Positions 49,514 through 58,294 of a DNA stretch of 64,000 nucleotides are shown here, in pieces. The DNA is from Frankia sp. RB7. GTDB taxonomy: Bacteria > Pseudomonadota > Alphaproteobacteria > Rhizobiales > Xanthobacteraceae. The notes under the pieces are model-generated. The model saw nothing but the letters and a program-made list of their open reading frames with translations. It did not search any database and was not told the DNA's origin. The stretch lies in the NCBI GenBank assembly GCA_030403585.1, contig JAUEPE010000002.1:295686-359685 (forward strand). The letters run 5' to 3'. Every line of letters starts with the position of its first letter. Positions within the stretch are counted from its first letter, which is position 1. Made by a program: the position numbers and the translations under genes.

Positions 49514-49831
49514 ATGAAAATCGGCTTTTACCATCACGGTACGCTCCCGGCGCAAAAAGACGCAGAGGTCATCAATGAAGTCGGCATGAAGGTTTTTGGC
49601 CGGAATGCCAGCAGCTTCGATGCAAAACAGGCTGAGAAATTCGACCATGTCGTGGTCGATGACGGCCCGAACACCGCAGCCATCGCTGAAGCCTATAAGG
49701 ACAATGTCCAAACTGTCGGGGAGTTCGCCAAGAACCCGCCCAAGGCTGCCAAGGGCGACAAGGCTGTCCTGAAAGCCTTAAACCCTGACAAGCCTGCCAA
49801 GAAGCCTGAGCCCAAACCGCAAGGCAAATGA
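49514..49831 (+). CDS. Small capsid-adjacent protein
   Basis: The 105-aa protein has an alpha/beta start (MKIGFYHHGTLPAQ) and a Lys/Pro-rich tail (KALNPDKPAKKPEPKPQ). AAGGAGGTGATC before the ATG is a near-perfect ribosome site, so it is well translated. A head decoration or accessory role is likely but unproven. Confidence 0.6.
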   Translation: MKIGFYHHGTLPAQKDAEVINEVGMKVFGRNASSFDAKQAEKFDHVVVDDGPNTAAIAEAYKDNVQTVGEFAKNPPKAAKGDKAVLKALNPDKPAKKPEPKPQGK

Positions 49832-50298
49832 GTGGTACCTACGCGACGGTAGAAGAGGTCACGGCTTATCTGACAGCCCGTGGCCTCAACGCCGCGTGGG
49901 ACGCCGCAGGAGGCACTAAGCAGAACGCAGCATTGGTGGAGGCCACAAGCTTCCTCGATGCTGCTTTCTCGTGGGTAGGCAGCATCGCTGATTCATCCCA
50001 AACTCTCGCCTGGCCGCGCCTCTGTGCCTATGACCGGGAAGGTCGCGTGCTTGATGGTATCCCCCAACAGGTGAAGGACGCCTGTTCGGAGCTTGCCAAC
50101 CTGGCTCTTGGTGGCCGTCTTATGCCCATGGATCTGGCCTCCAACTCGGCCACGGTCAAGCGCGACAAGATCGGCGACGTAGAAGTCGAGTACGACACCA
50201 CCAACCAGCAGAGTTGCTACGACTACGTGCGCATGATCCTCCGGGGCATCGGAGGGCTCCGCACCAACTCCGGCATGAACCGATTGCTTCGGGTGTGA
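49828..50298 (+). CDS. Head-tail connector, DnaT-like type
   Basis: The 156-aa protein has the helical pattern of gp6/DnaT-like connectors: TYATVEEVTAYLTARGLN, a helix LVEATSFLDAAFSW, WPRLCAYDREGRVLDGIPQQVKDACSELANLAL. It probably forms the first ring below the portal. ATG and GTG overlaps join it to both neighbours. Confidence 0.75.
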   Translation: MSGTYATVEEVTAYLTARGLNAAWDAAGGTKQNAALVEATSFLDAAFSWVGSIADSSQTLAWPRLCAYDREGRVLDGIPQQVKDACSELANLALGGRLMPMDLASNSATVKRDKIGDVEVEYDTTNQQSCYDYVRMILRGIGGLRTNSGMNRLLRV

Positions 50299-50669
50299 GC
50301 GTCAACAGCCGCCTTGCCACTCAGCTCACTCGAATGCTGCAGGAGCATGGGTTTGATGCAACGCTGCAACAGAGGGTCGATAATAGCGACAACGACTTCG
50401 AGATTTCTTCGCCGACCATAACGAACACCGCCGTCAGAGCCGTCTGGGACAATCCCCGCCTCGGGTACAAGACCGTCAATGACGGTGGCCAAGCTTCTCT
50501 TTCCCCGCGCTTCGCCACCATCGCCTTTCGGGATGACATCAAAGAGACCTCGAAGGCTGTAGGACTTCGCCTGGTCGTGGACGGCGTTGCCAGTGACATT
50601 CTGTCGGTCAGCCCAATAGGCGACAAGGTTGGCCTCCGGCTGTATCTCCAGACGGGTACCGAGCCGTGA
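50295..50669 (+). CDS. Neck/stopper-type phage protein
   Basis: The 124-aa protein begins SVNSRLATQLTRMLQEHGFDATLQQRV and is strand-rich after that (NTAVRAVWDN; GLRLVVDGVASDILSVSP). Position between the connector and gp10-like gene suggests a head-closure or stopper protein. GTG start overlaps the previous stop. Confidence 0.6.
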   Translation: MSVNSRLATQLTRMLQEHGFDATLQQRVDNSDNDFEISSPTITNTAVRAVWDNPRLGYKTVNDGGQASLSPRFATIAFRDDIKETSKAVGLRLVVDGVASDILSVSPIGDKVGLRLYLQTGTEP

Positions 50670-51097
50670 CCGTCCTCGGCGCCGACAAATTGATTCAGAC
50701 GCTGGGCGACCTACCCAAAGCCTTGCAGCGTCCGATTACAGCGGCACTCCTGCAGTCGGCGGCGGAGATGCAGGCCTATGCCGTTCCCAAGATTCAGAAG
50801 AACAGTGGGACGGGCAGAACGTACAAGCGGGGCAGGCGGACACATATCGCGTCTTCCTCTGGCGAATTCCCCAACACGGATACGGGTGCCCTGGTCGCGG
50901 CGATGAGGTTTGAAGAGCAGGGCCCGTTCTCGGTCATCTGGGGCGCCTTCATTCGGTACGCCAAGTATCTGGAGTTCGGCACGAGCCGGATGGCGGCGAG
51001 GCCGTTTATTCGACCGACCTTCAAGATGTTTCAAGCCAAAGCAACCAAGCGCGTGGGAGATGCCGTAACGGCAGCGCTGAGGTCGTATGGCCGATAG
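50666..51097 (+). CDS. HK97 gp10-like tail component
   Basis: The 143-aa protein has the HK97-gp10 pattern: LIQTLGDLPKALQRPITAALLQSAAEMQAYA, then GRTYKRGRRTHIASSSGEFPNTDTGALVAAM and YLEFGTSRMAARPFIRPTF. It sits between neck and tail-terminator genes as usual. GTG start. Confidence 0.85.
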   Translation: MTVLGADKLIQTLGDLPKALQRPITAALLQSAAEMQAYAVPKIQKNSGTGRTYKRGRRTHIASSSGEFPNTDTGALVAAMRFEEQGPFSVIWGAFIRYAKYLEFGTSRMAARPFIRPTFKMFQAKATKRVGDAVTAALRSYGR

Positions 51098-51485
51098 CGC
51101 GCTCGACCTCCTGTCTGCGGTTCAAGCCGTCCTCAAGGCCAACGGCAGCCTGACCGCAATTGTCGGCACGAAGGTGTACGGCGCTCCACCTGCGAATCCC
51201 TCGTATCCCTACGTCCTCATCACCTGCCAAAGCGAGCCGTTCGCCGCGCAGGATATCGAAGGCATGAAGCATACTCTTCGTGTCCAAGGGTTCGCGAGGG
51301 AAGGAAAGCCCGCAACAGCTCTCGCTATTCGGAAGATAGTCTTTGCGGCGCTGAACCGACAAGAAGTCGTACTCAACGTGCCTGGCCTCATCATGATCGA
51401 GCATGACGGGCTGGCCGACTGCTTCCCCGAACAGGACGGCAAAACCTATCAGTCGATCATCGAGTTCTCAGTCACAATCCAATAG
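51087..51485 (+). CDS. Tail terminator, DUF3168 family
   Basis: The 132-aa protein has the DUF3168 pattern: LDLLSAVQAVLKANGSLTAIVGTKVYGAPP, then YPYVLITCQSEPF and a C-terminal strand-helix set. DUF3168 proteins cap the tail tube at the neck. Overlaps the gp10-like gene by 11 bp. Confidence 0.85.
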   Translation: MADSALDLLSAVQAVLKANGSLTAIVGTKVYGAPPANPSYPYVLITCQSEPFAAQDIEGMKHTLRVQGFAREGKPATALAIRKIVFAALNRQEVVLNVPGLIMIEHDGLADCFPEQDGKTYQSIIEFSVTIQ

Positions 51486-51493
51486 GAGAAATA

Positions 51494-51682
51494 ATGAAAA
51501 TCAAGATCAAAGAACGCGCTTACAACGTCACGCACGGAAAAAGCGTTATGCACTTTGAAGTGGGCGAGACGCGCGACGTGCATGAAGATGTGGCTGAAAG
51601 CCTTGTAAACGCGGGCAAAGCCGAACCCGTTGCCAAGGCCGCACGCAAGATTCATAGTGAAGACCAAGGAAAGGGTAAATAG
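51494..51682 (+). CDS. Small tail-region protein
   Basis: The 62-aa basic protein starts MKIKIKERAYNVTHGKSVMHFEVGETRDVHED and ends in Lys-rich sequence. It may be a minor tail factor; a helix VAESLVNAGKAEPVA is seen. AGGAGAA upstream supports the ATG. Confidence 0.55.
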   Translation: MKIKIKERAYNVTHGKSVMHFEVGETRDVHEDVAESLVNAGKAEPVAKAARKIHSEDQGKGK

Positions 51683-52099
51683 TTGACTGCTCAAAAAGGC
51701 CGTGACGTTCTGCTGAAGCTGAACACAACCGGCTCAACCTACGTAACTATCGGGGGCGCCAAAACCGTCACCTGGACGATTTCAAACACTCCTGTCGATA
51801 TCACCAATGCTGACGATGCCGGTGTTCGCAAACTGCTGGAAAACGCTGGTGTGAACAGTATCTCCATCAAGTGTCAGGGCGTCTACATGGACAGCGCGAA
51901 CGATGCGCTCGTGAACGCCGACGCGATGTCCAATGTGCATCGCCTCTGGCAGCTCGTCTGGCCTGGCGTGACTTCTGACGGCACGCTGGCTGGCTCCTTC
52001 ATGATTGCCTCGCTGGAAAAGACCGGCGCGTTCAACGAAGGCGCTACCTACAACATCACGCTCGAATCTGCGGGCGCGTGCAGCTTCACCCCGAGTTAG
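51683..52099 (+). CDS. Major tail tube protein (TP901-1 type)
   Basis: The 138-aa protein has the tail-tube pattern: KGRDVLLKLNTTGSTYVTIGGAKTVTWTISNTPVDITNADDAGVRKLLENAG, followed by strands and a GAFNEGATYNITLESAG end. It is the polymerising tube subunit. TTG start with AAGGAAAGGG upstream. Confidence 0.85.
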   Translation: MTAQKGRDVLLKLNTTGSTYVTIGGAKTVTWTISNTPVDITNADDAGVRKLLENAGVNSISIKCQGVYMDSANDALVNADAMSNVHRLWQLVWPGVTSDGTLAGSFMIASLEKTGAFNEGATYNITLESAGACSFTPS

Positions 52100-52107
52100 G
52101 AGGAAAC

Positions 52108-52518
52108 ATGAGAATCAAACATTTCCTCTATGGCGCCACGCTGCTTCCTTCGCTGGCGCTGGCTCAGGTGGCCAATATCAGCCGCACTGATGGCTCGATT
52201 TCGGGTCTTAACCTCTCGACCGGCATGCAGAACGCTGTCAGCCAGAGCTACGTCCAGAACGACGGCAAAACCTTCATCGTCGTCAAGGGTGGCGCTAATG
52301 CCGTAACCGCTTCGGCGATCACTCAGCAGACCTCTGGCTGGTTCAACGGCTTCGGTCTGATCTCCATGGGCAACCAGGATGTGGCCATTCCCAGCGCGAG
52401 CTTGGTCATTATGGGCCCGTACCCGATGAGCCGCTGGAACAACGTCAACGGCTCAGTGCAGATCTCGTTCACCTCGGTGACGGGTGTGAGCGTGACCGCA
52501 ATTCGGGACCCGCAGTAA
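52108..52518 (+). CDS. Secreted protein inside tail module (B)
   Basis: The 136-aa product has a Sec signal peptide (MRIKHFLYGATLLPSLALA, then QVANISRTDGS) and a strand-rich mature part. AGGAGGAAAC gives a strong ribosome site. Its placement between tail tube and chaperone genes is odd for a secreted protein. It resembles the product at 43503 in length and composition. Confidence 0.6.
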   Translation: MRIKHFLYGATLLPSLALAQVANISRTDGSISGLNLSTGMQNAVSQSYVQNDGKTFIVVKGGANAVTASAITQQTSGWFNGFGLISMGNQDVAIPSASLVIMGPYPMSRWNNVNGSVQISFTSVTGVSVTAIRDPQ

Positions 52519-52865
52519 TGGCCGAAAAGAAGAAGGTCGTCCGCAATGAGGTGGAGATCACCCTTGCGGGCAAGGTGCGCACCATGCGCGCCACGTTCGA
52601 GGCTCTGCAGTCTATTGAAGCCAGGCTCGGCAACCTAACTCGGATCATCCAGCAAGTCGTAAGCGGAGACGTGGGCATTACCCTGTGCGCCACCGTGACC
52701 TATTACGGCCTGGCTGGTTTCGGCGACACCCGCCTGACCTATGAGGAAGTCGGCAAAGCCGTGATGGACATGGGCCTCGGCAAAGCGATGAAGCCCGTAA
52801 CCGATTTCCTGATGATCGCGATGGCGGGCGTTGATGTCCCTTTGGACGGTCCGGCGCCCAAGTAG
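52518..52865 (+). CDS. Tail assembly chaperone 1 (GTA-gp10/11-like)
   Basis: The 115-aa protein matches gene-transfer-agent-type tail chaperones: VRNEVEITLAGKVRTMRATFEALQSIEARLGN, then LTYEEVGKAVMDMGLGKAM. It occupies the G-like position before the tape measure. Its stop (TAG 52863-52865) precedes an open frame shifted by -1 that encodes the second chaperone. Confidence 0.75.
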   Translation: MAEKKKVVRNEVEITLAGKVRTMRATFEALQSIEARLGNLTRIIQQVVSGDVGITLCATVTYYGLAGFGDTRLTYEEVGKAVMDMGLGKAMKPVTDFLMIAMAGVDVPLDGPAPK

Positions 52866-52888
52866 AGGAGCTTCCGTGGGCGGACATC

Positions 52889-53074
52889 ATGTCGTCCGCC
52901 ATGGGCCTGCTCGGCTGGTCGCCCTCCGACTGCAGGTCGGCGACGTTCATGGAATTCACCGCAGCCATGAAGGGCTACCTCATCTCCAAGGGTGTGGAGG
53001 CGGAAGCTCCCATGACGCGGAATGAGTATTTAGACTTACTGGACAATGATAGGGAGCGAAGTGGCAACGATTAA
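52889..53074 (+). CDS. Tail assembly chaperone 2 (rcc01693-like)
   Basis: The 61-aa product from ATG 52889 reads SSAMGLLGWSPSDCRSATFMEFTAAMKGYL, the GTA chaperone-2 pattern. The frame is open upstream to 52835 and encodes EELPWADI before the ATG; the PW is conserved in relatives, so translation should begin earlier. No ATG/GTG/TTG is available there, hence a -1 shift from chaperone 1 or an unusual start is likely. It overlaps the tape measure start by 14 bp. Confidence 0.65.
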   Translation: MSSAMGLLGWSPSDCRSATFMEFTAAMKGYLISKGVEAEAPMTRNEYLDLLDNDRERSGND

Positions 53075-55169
53075 CGACGCCCTCGTTGTCCAGCTCTCCG
53101 CTGATATCAAAGGCCTCCAGGCCTCACTCTCGCAGGCGCAAGCCTCGGTCCGTTCGTTCCGGGCTGATGCTGAAACCCAGATCACCGGCCTGACCAACGT
53201 CATGGGGCCGCTTAAGGCGGCTTTCCTCGGGTTTGTTTCGGTCTATGCCGCATTCGAGGCCGGGAAAGAGATTGTTGATGCAGGCATGCAGATGCAGGCC
53301 CTGCAGAACCGCATGGTGGCGGCAACGGGTGACGTGAAGGTTGCTGCTGACGCGATGGCCTTTGCCCGCGCTGAGTCCGAACGGCTCGGGCTCAGCTTCC
53401 AGACGGTCGCTGGCAGTTTCGCCAGCTTCTCGGCATCGGCACTGCGCTCGGGCCTGAACCTCAAGCAGACCAAGGATATCTTCAGCTCGGTTGCTGAAGC
53501 CTCCACGGCTCTCCACCTTTCTACAGAGCAGTCTGCCTCCGCCTTCCTGGCTCTCGAACAGATGGCCTCGAAGGGCACGGTCCAGATGCAGGAGTTGAAA
53601 CTCCAGCTCGCCCAAGCCATCCCGGGTGCCTTCGAGATCATGGCCAAATCCATGGGTGTCTCGGTCGGTCAACTGAACGAGATGATGTCCAAGGGCCAAG
53701 TCCTGGCCACGGATGTCCTGCCCAAGTTTGGGGAAGAGCTACATCGTGAATTTGGTGATAGGGCGGTTGTGTCGGCAGATAGTGCCCAGGCCGCGTTTAA
53801 CAGGTTCAATAACGCGATCTTCGACCTCAAGGCCAATCTGGCCGGTGGGGGCTTCCTGGATACTGTGACGGAAGCGACCAAGCGCCTCACGAATCTCCTT
53901 AACGATCCCGAGACTAAGCAGGGCCTCAAGGACTTCGCTACCCTTCTCGGTGAGATCGCCGAGGTTGCCCTCAAAGCAGCGGCGGCCATTGGAGAGTTCT
54001 TCGCAACGGCGTCGCAGCGTAAGGAAGCCATGCTGTCGCTCACGGCCCAAGGCAAAGCCGTGACGCCAGACGCGATCAAAGATCAGATGGCGATCTTGCA
54101 GGAGCAAGACAAGCTTGGGTCTACCAAGCTTAGTGCTGAGCAGGTCGCTGCCATCACTGGGGGGCCCGCATCGCCCAGTAGTCCTGCGAAGTCCACTGAT
54201 GACTATACGCTGGGCAAGGTAACTCCATTCAATCCCAACGCAGACAAGGAAGCTCGGTCTCGTAGTGCGGCCCTGACGAAGGTTGAGAACGTCGAAAAGA
54301 CTTCCGGCGACGACCTTGACAAGCTGAGAATCCAGTACGATCAGCAGCAAAAAATCCTCGAAGACGCGCTGAAGAAACACGCGATCACTCAGAAGCGGTT
54401 CAACGAGGACATGGTTGCGCTTCAACAGGAGTACGGCAAGAAAATCCACGAAGTCCTGGCCAAGCAATTCGACGACGGCGAAGAGGCTGAGAACGACGAT
54501 TACAAGATGCGGCAGAAAGAGCTTCAAAAGATGCTCGATGCCAAAATGATCACCCTCGACAAATATCACAAGCTTGAACAGAAACTCGAACGCGACCACG
54601 AGGACAAGCTCCGGGACATCCGCAACAAGGCCCGTCAGGCGGAGCTGACGGATCGGGAAAAAGGATGGCAAGGCCTTCTCGGCATCCAGATCACATATCA
54701 GGAGAAAAGCATCGAGGAGGAGGGCGCCAGCTTCATGCAGTCCCTCCAGATGGGCGCTCAGCATAGCCAAGCTCTGTTCGAGCTGGCCAAGGTCGCCGCC
54801 ATCGCAAAAGCCCTCCTATCGGCCCGGCAATCGGTCGTGGATGCCTATGCCTGGGGGATGTCGATCGGAGGGCCTCCAGCGGCATGGGCGGCGGCTGGGA
54901 TAGCGGCGGCAGCGCAGGCCGCAAACATCGCCGCAATCGCTTCGACTTCATTCGGCGGGGGTGGTGGTGTGTCTGGCGCCGGCGGAGGAAGCGTTTCAGC
55001 GACAGACACCTCAACCTCGAACCAACAAGCCGCTACACCGGTTGCCCAGCCCACAACGGTTATTGTGAACCTCTTGGGCAAAGGTCGGTATTCAGGCCAA
55101 GAAATCCGCGACATCATCGATGGCATTAACGACCAGGTCAGCAACGGGTATATTATCCAAGTCACATGA
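53061..55169 (+). CDS. Tape measure protein
   Basis: The 702-aa protein has a tape-measure N-terminal domain (LSADIKGLQASLSQAQASVRSFR, then the TTAFTSL-like QLNEMMSKGQVLATDVLPKFGEELHREFG region), a long charged helix region (about 410-545) and an Ala/Gly-rich hydrophobic end. Length suggests a tail of about 105 nm at 0.15 nm per residue (rule of thumb). GTG at 53061 after AGGGAGCGA; the ATG at 53046 lacks a site. Confidence 0.88.
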   Translation: MATINDALVVQLSADIKGLQASLSQAQASVRSFRADAETQITGLTNVMGPLKAAFLGFVSVYAAFEAGKEIVDAGMQMQALQNRMVAATGDVKVAADAMAFARAESERLGLSFQTVAGSFASFSASALRSGLNLKQTKDIFSSVAEASTALHLSTEQSASAFLALEQMASKGTVQMQELKLQLAQAIPGAFEIMAKSMGVSVGQLNEMMSKGQVLATDVLPKFGEELHREFGDRAVVSADSAQAAFNRFNNAIFDLKANLAGGGFLDTVTEATKRLTNLLNDPETKQGLKDFATLLGEIAEVALKAAAAIGEFFATASQRKEAMLSLTAQGKAVTPDAIKDQMAILQEQDKLGSTKLSAEQVAAITGGPASPSSPAKSTDDYTLGKVTPFNPNADKEARSRSAALTKVENVEKTSGDDLDKLRIQYDQQQKILEDALKKHAITQKRFNEDMVALQQEYGKKIHEVLAKQFDDGEEAENDDYKMRQKELQKMLDAKMITLDKYHKLEQKLERDHEDKLRDIRNKARQAELTDREKGWQGLLGIQITYQEKSIEEEGASFMQSLQMGAQHSQALFELAKVAAIAKALLSARQSVVDAYAWGMSIGGPPAAWAAAGIAAAAQAANIAAIASTSFGGGGGVSGAGGGSVSATDTSTSNQQAATPVAQPTTVIVNLLGKGRYSGQEIRDIIDGINDQVSNGYIIQVT

Positions 55170-55951
55170 CCCTGATCGTTCTGCCCGCAGTCGTAGGAAC
55201 CGGTAGCTGCCGGTTGATGTACGATAATCTCCTCGAACAGGGCACTGTCGTTGCTTCCAGTGAGGATGCGGGATTTCCGGTCGAGAACTGCTTCGACTGG
55301 AACACGGCGGATTTCTTCAAGCCTGCCGCCACGGGCACGATCACCATCACCCTGACGCTCGGGAGTGCGGGGACAGCCAATTACCTGGCCTTCTACAATC
55401 AGGATCTCTACCTAAACGCCGGGACGATAAAGCTTCAGTACTGGGATGGTTCGACCTGGCAGGACGCCACCTCGGCCGTCGCACCCGATGACAATAAGCC
55501 GCGCTGCATCTTCTTCGATGCCAAGACCTCTACCCAATGGAGGCTCGTGATCTCGTGCACGGTAATCCCGGCGCTTGGTGTCGTGAGTTTCGGGCAATAC
55601 CTCGCCATGCCCTATGGCAATTACCTGAACTGGTCGCCGCCCGTTCTCGCCCGTTCGACCAAGGTGACCAACAATCTTTCGGAGAACGGCGCGTTCCTCG
55701 GGCGCAGCATTCGGTCTCTCGGTGTCCTGACGAATCTCGTGCTGCAGTATGCGTCCGACAGTTGGGTGCGAACCTATTGGTTACCCTTCATCAAGCGCGC
55801 TGAGCAGAAGCCCTTCTTCTGGGCGCCGAACGTGGCCGATTACCCCAACGAGGCGATGTTCGCGTGGACGGAAGGCGATATCACGCCGCCCACCCACACC
55901 CATTACGGCTTCATGGGTGAAGAGATACAGGTGAGGGGTCTCGTTGAGTGA
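55166..55951 (+). CDS. Distal tail protein
   Basis: The 261-aa protein is strand-rich with an F5/8-type-looking N-terminal half (FPVENCFDWNTADFFKPAATGTITITLTLGS; LQYWDGSTWQDAT) and a C-terminal half with WLPFIKRAEQKPFFWAPN. It lies between tape measure and hub, the usual place of distal tail (Dit/gp12-like) proteins. Overlaps the tape measure by ATGA. Confidence 0.7.
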   Translation: MTLIVLPAVVGTGSCRLMYDNLLEQGTVVASSEDAGFPVENCFDWNTADFFKPAATGTITITLTLGSAGTANYLAFYNQDLYLNAGTIKLQYWDGSTWQDATSAVAPDDNKPRCIFFDAKTSTQWRLVISCTVIPALGVVSFGQYLAMPYGNYLNWSPPVLARSTKVTNNLSENGAFLGRSIRSLGVLTNLVLQYASDSWVRTYWLPFIKRAEQKPFFWAPNVADYPNEAMFAWTEGDITPPTHTHYGFMGEEIQVRGLVE

Positions 55952-57686
55952 CTTCGACACCCTGCGGGTGAAGGTGGGCCGCAGGCCCATCGTTGTCGTC
56001 GAGATCGACCTGGACTTCTGCCAGAACACCTACGGTACATCTCCTTGCACCGCCGCGCTCGGCACGACCGGTACCGCGAAGTGCTACAATACCTTCAAGA
56101 GCTGTCAGGACACAGAGAACTTCAATCGGGGCGTCAAAACCTACAAGTTCTGCTCGAACGATGGCCGTTTGCCGATCGGGCAAAACCTGTTTCCCTGCAT
56201 AACCTCCATCGACATCACACCCTCGGTGCTGGTGCAGGAGGACTTCTCCATTGCCGCGTCGGTAACGGTGACCGCTCAAGACTTCACGATCCACGACCGG
56301 GGCATTGATCCGTACGTGAAGGATCGGGCGTCGTCATGCCAAGGGACATTCTTTGGCCGTCTCCGCGCTCGCAATCCCTATCTCGCGAACCGGGTGATGC
56401 GGGTGAAGACCGGTTACATCGACGACAACCGGGCCATCTACACCATGACCCGCACGTACCTCATCGATCACATTGAGGGGCCGGATGCCGATGGCTCGGT
56501 TCGATTGGTGGGCAAAGACCCGCTTCGGTATACCGACGACGATAAGTATCAGGTGCCCGTTCCAAGTCGGGGAGTTCTCTCCACCGAACTCGATATCGGG
56601 ATTACTACCCTCGGCCTGGCCGCTCCGGGTATCGGAGACGATTACCCCTCAAGCGGTGTCGTCCGCATCGATGACGAGCTGATTGCATACGCTTTAAAGG
56701 CTGGCGACCTCCTGCAAGGCCTTACTCGGGGCTATCTCGGCACCACTGAGGACACCCACGACGCCAACGCCAAGGTCCAGATTTGTGTGAGCTACGCCAA
56801 CGAAACCGTCCCCAACATCATCTACGACCTTCTGGTGAACTATGCTCAGATCGACCCCTCGTTCATCACCCTGAGCGACTGGACGGATGAGGCCGATAAC
56901 TGGCTCGGCTCGTTTACCAGCACCGTAACGCTGTCCGACCCGGCCTCGGTCAAGGACATCATCAAAGAGGTTCTCCAAGCCTCAGGTTCGTCCCTGTGGT
57001 GGGATGAGGAAGAGGCCCAGATCCGCTTCAAGGTCATCATGCCGTTTCTGATCAAGCAGGACGTCGTGATTCTCAACGACACGGCCAACATCATCGAGGG
57101 CTCGGTGCAGATCGAAGACCTGGAGGACGAGCGGCTGAGCCGGGTCACCACTTATATCGACCTCAAAAGTCCGGTTCTCGATGTCGATGCCAAGAACTTC
57201 CAGACCATCATCTTCTCGATCGAGACCGACGCCGAAGGCGAGAATGAGTACCAGACCCCTCAGGCCCTGGAGATCAAATCGCGCTGGACGCCTTCGATCG
57301 CCTATGCTGATTCAATCGCCAACCGCCTGCTTTATCGCCGGAGAAACACACCGCGTCAGGTGACACTTCAGCTCGACGCCAAGGACGCCACGATCAAAAT
57401 TGGCGACCTTCGGGATGTAAAGACAAGGCTGATGCAGGACTTTGACGGCAGTGACGCCATCATTCGCTGTGTAGTGACGCAGGTGAGGGAGGTCATGCCA
57501 GGCACGCTGTACGAATACGTCCTTGTCCAGGTCGCGCCCCGTGGCGGGATGAGGGCTGCACTTATTGCGCCAGACTCGACGAACGTCTGGACGTCAGCAA
57601 CCGCCGACGAAAAGAAGAACTACATGTTCCTGTCCGACGATAACGGTTTCCTCAGCGACGGGTCGGAAGCGCCTGTGTTGTGCTGA
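55944..57686 (+). CDS. Tail hub / gpL-GTA-like baseplate protein
   Basis: The 580-aa protein has five cysteines near its N-terminus (C26, C35, C47, C54, C70: CTAALGTTGTAKCYNTFKSC) as in lambda gpL-type hubs that bind an Fe-S cluster or zinc, then a hub body (PSSGVVRIDDELIAYALKAGDLLQGLTRGYLGT; FTSTVTLSDPASVKDIIKEVLQASGSSLWWDEE). It anchors the fibres. TTG start overlaps the previous stop. Confidence 0.75.
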   Translation: MSDFDTLRVKVGRRPIVVVEIDLDFCQNTYGTSPCTAALGTTGTAKCYNTFKSCQDTENFNRGVKTYKFCSNDGRLPIGQNLFPCITSIDITPSVLVQEDFSIAASVTVTAQDFTIHDRGIDPYVKDRASSCQGTFFGRLRARNPYLANRVMRVKTGYIDDNRAIYTMTRTYLIDHIEGPDADGSVRLVGKDPLRYTDDDKYQVPVPSRGVLSTELDIGITTLGLAAPGIGDDYPSSGVVRIDDELIAYALKAGDLLQGLTRGYLGTTEDTHDANAKVQICVSYANETVPNIIYDLLVNYAQIDPSFITLSDWTDEADNWLGSFTSTVTLSDPASVKDIIKEVLQASGSSLWWDEEEAQIRFKVIMPFLIKQDVVILNDTANIIEGSVQIEDLEDERLSRVTTYIDLKSPVLDVDAKNFQTIIFSIETDAEGENEYQTPQALEIKSRWTPSIAYADSIANRLLYRRRNTPRQVTLQLDAKDATIKIGDLRDVKTRLMQDFDGSDAIIRCVVTQVREVMPGTLYEYVLVQVAPRGGMRAALIAPDSTNVWTSATADEKKNYMFLSDDNGFLSDGSEAPVLC

Positions 57687-57727
57687 TAAAAAACTTGCCT
57701 CATAGTGGGTCGATAGAAAAAAGCTGA

Positions 57728-58294
57728 TTGACCTCGTATACGGCCCTCTCAAATACCAGCTTGTCGCAAGACAAGCCGATGACGCAGCTCGTCGCTCGGG
57801 CGCTTCGGGATAATCTCAAAGCCGTCACGGAAGGGGATGTCAGCGCCCCGAAGATCGATCCGGCCGCGCTAAATCTACCGTATTTCAAAGCAACCCGCGC
57901 GACCGCGCAGAACATCAACGCTACTTCGCCGGTCAAGCTGACCTGCAATACCGAGGTCTACGACCCACAAAATCTTTACGACAACGCCACCAACTACCGG
58001 TTCACGCCGAATAAGCCCGGCCTTTATCTGGTGGGGGTTTATGTGACGTGCTCCCAGATTCCATCGGCCTGCACCTCCATGAACGCGAGAGTGTTCAAGA
58101 ACGGAAGCCAGATTGACTCCATGGCGACCGTAAAAGTCGATTCGACGTCACCGCACGGCGTGCTATGCACCACGCTCGTGCAGATGAACGGGGCAAGCGA
58201 TTATCTGGAGAGCTGGGTAGCTTTCCTGCCTGGCTCGAACACCGACATCGATATTCAGGGTGAGTTCTGGGCCCACTGTGTGGGTAAGCTCTGA
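57728..58294 (+). CDS. Fibre protein with C1q/TNF-like domain
   Basis: The 188-aa protein has an N-terminal helical part and a C-terminal jelly-roll-like domain (YRFTPNKPGLYLVGVYVTC, ARVFKNGSQI, WVAFLPGSNTDIDI) like C1q-type domains of phage tips. TTG start. It follows a 41-bp gap after the hub gene. Likely a receptor-binding or tip component. Confidence 0.65.
   Translation: MTSYTALSNTSLSQDKPMTQLVARALRDNLKAVTEGDVSAPKIDPAALNLPYFKATRATAQNINATSPVKLTCNTEVYDPQNLYDNATNYRFTPNKPGLYLVGVYVTCSQIPSACTSMNARVFKNGSQIDSMATVKVDSTSPHGVLCTTLVQMNGASDYLESWVAFLPGSNTDIDIQGEFWAHCVGKL

Noticed and set aside
53739..54770. 343-codon open frame on the minus strand
   Set aside because: Shadow of the tape measure gene; hydrophobic runs mirror its helical codons.
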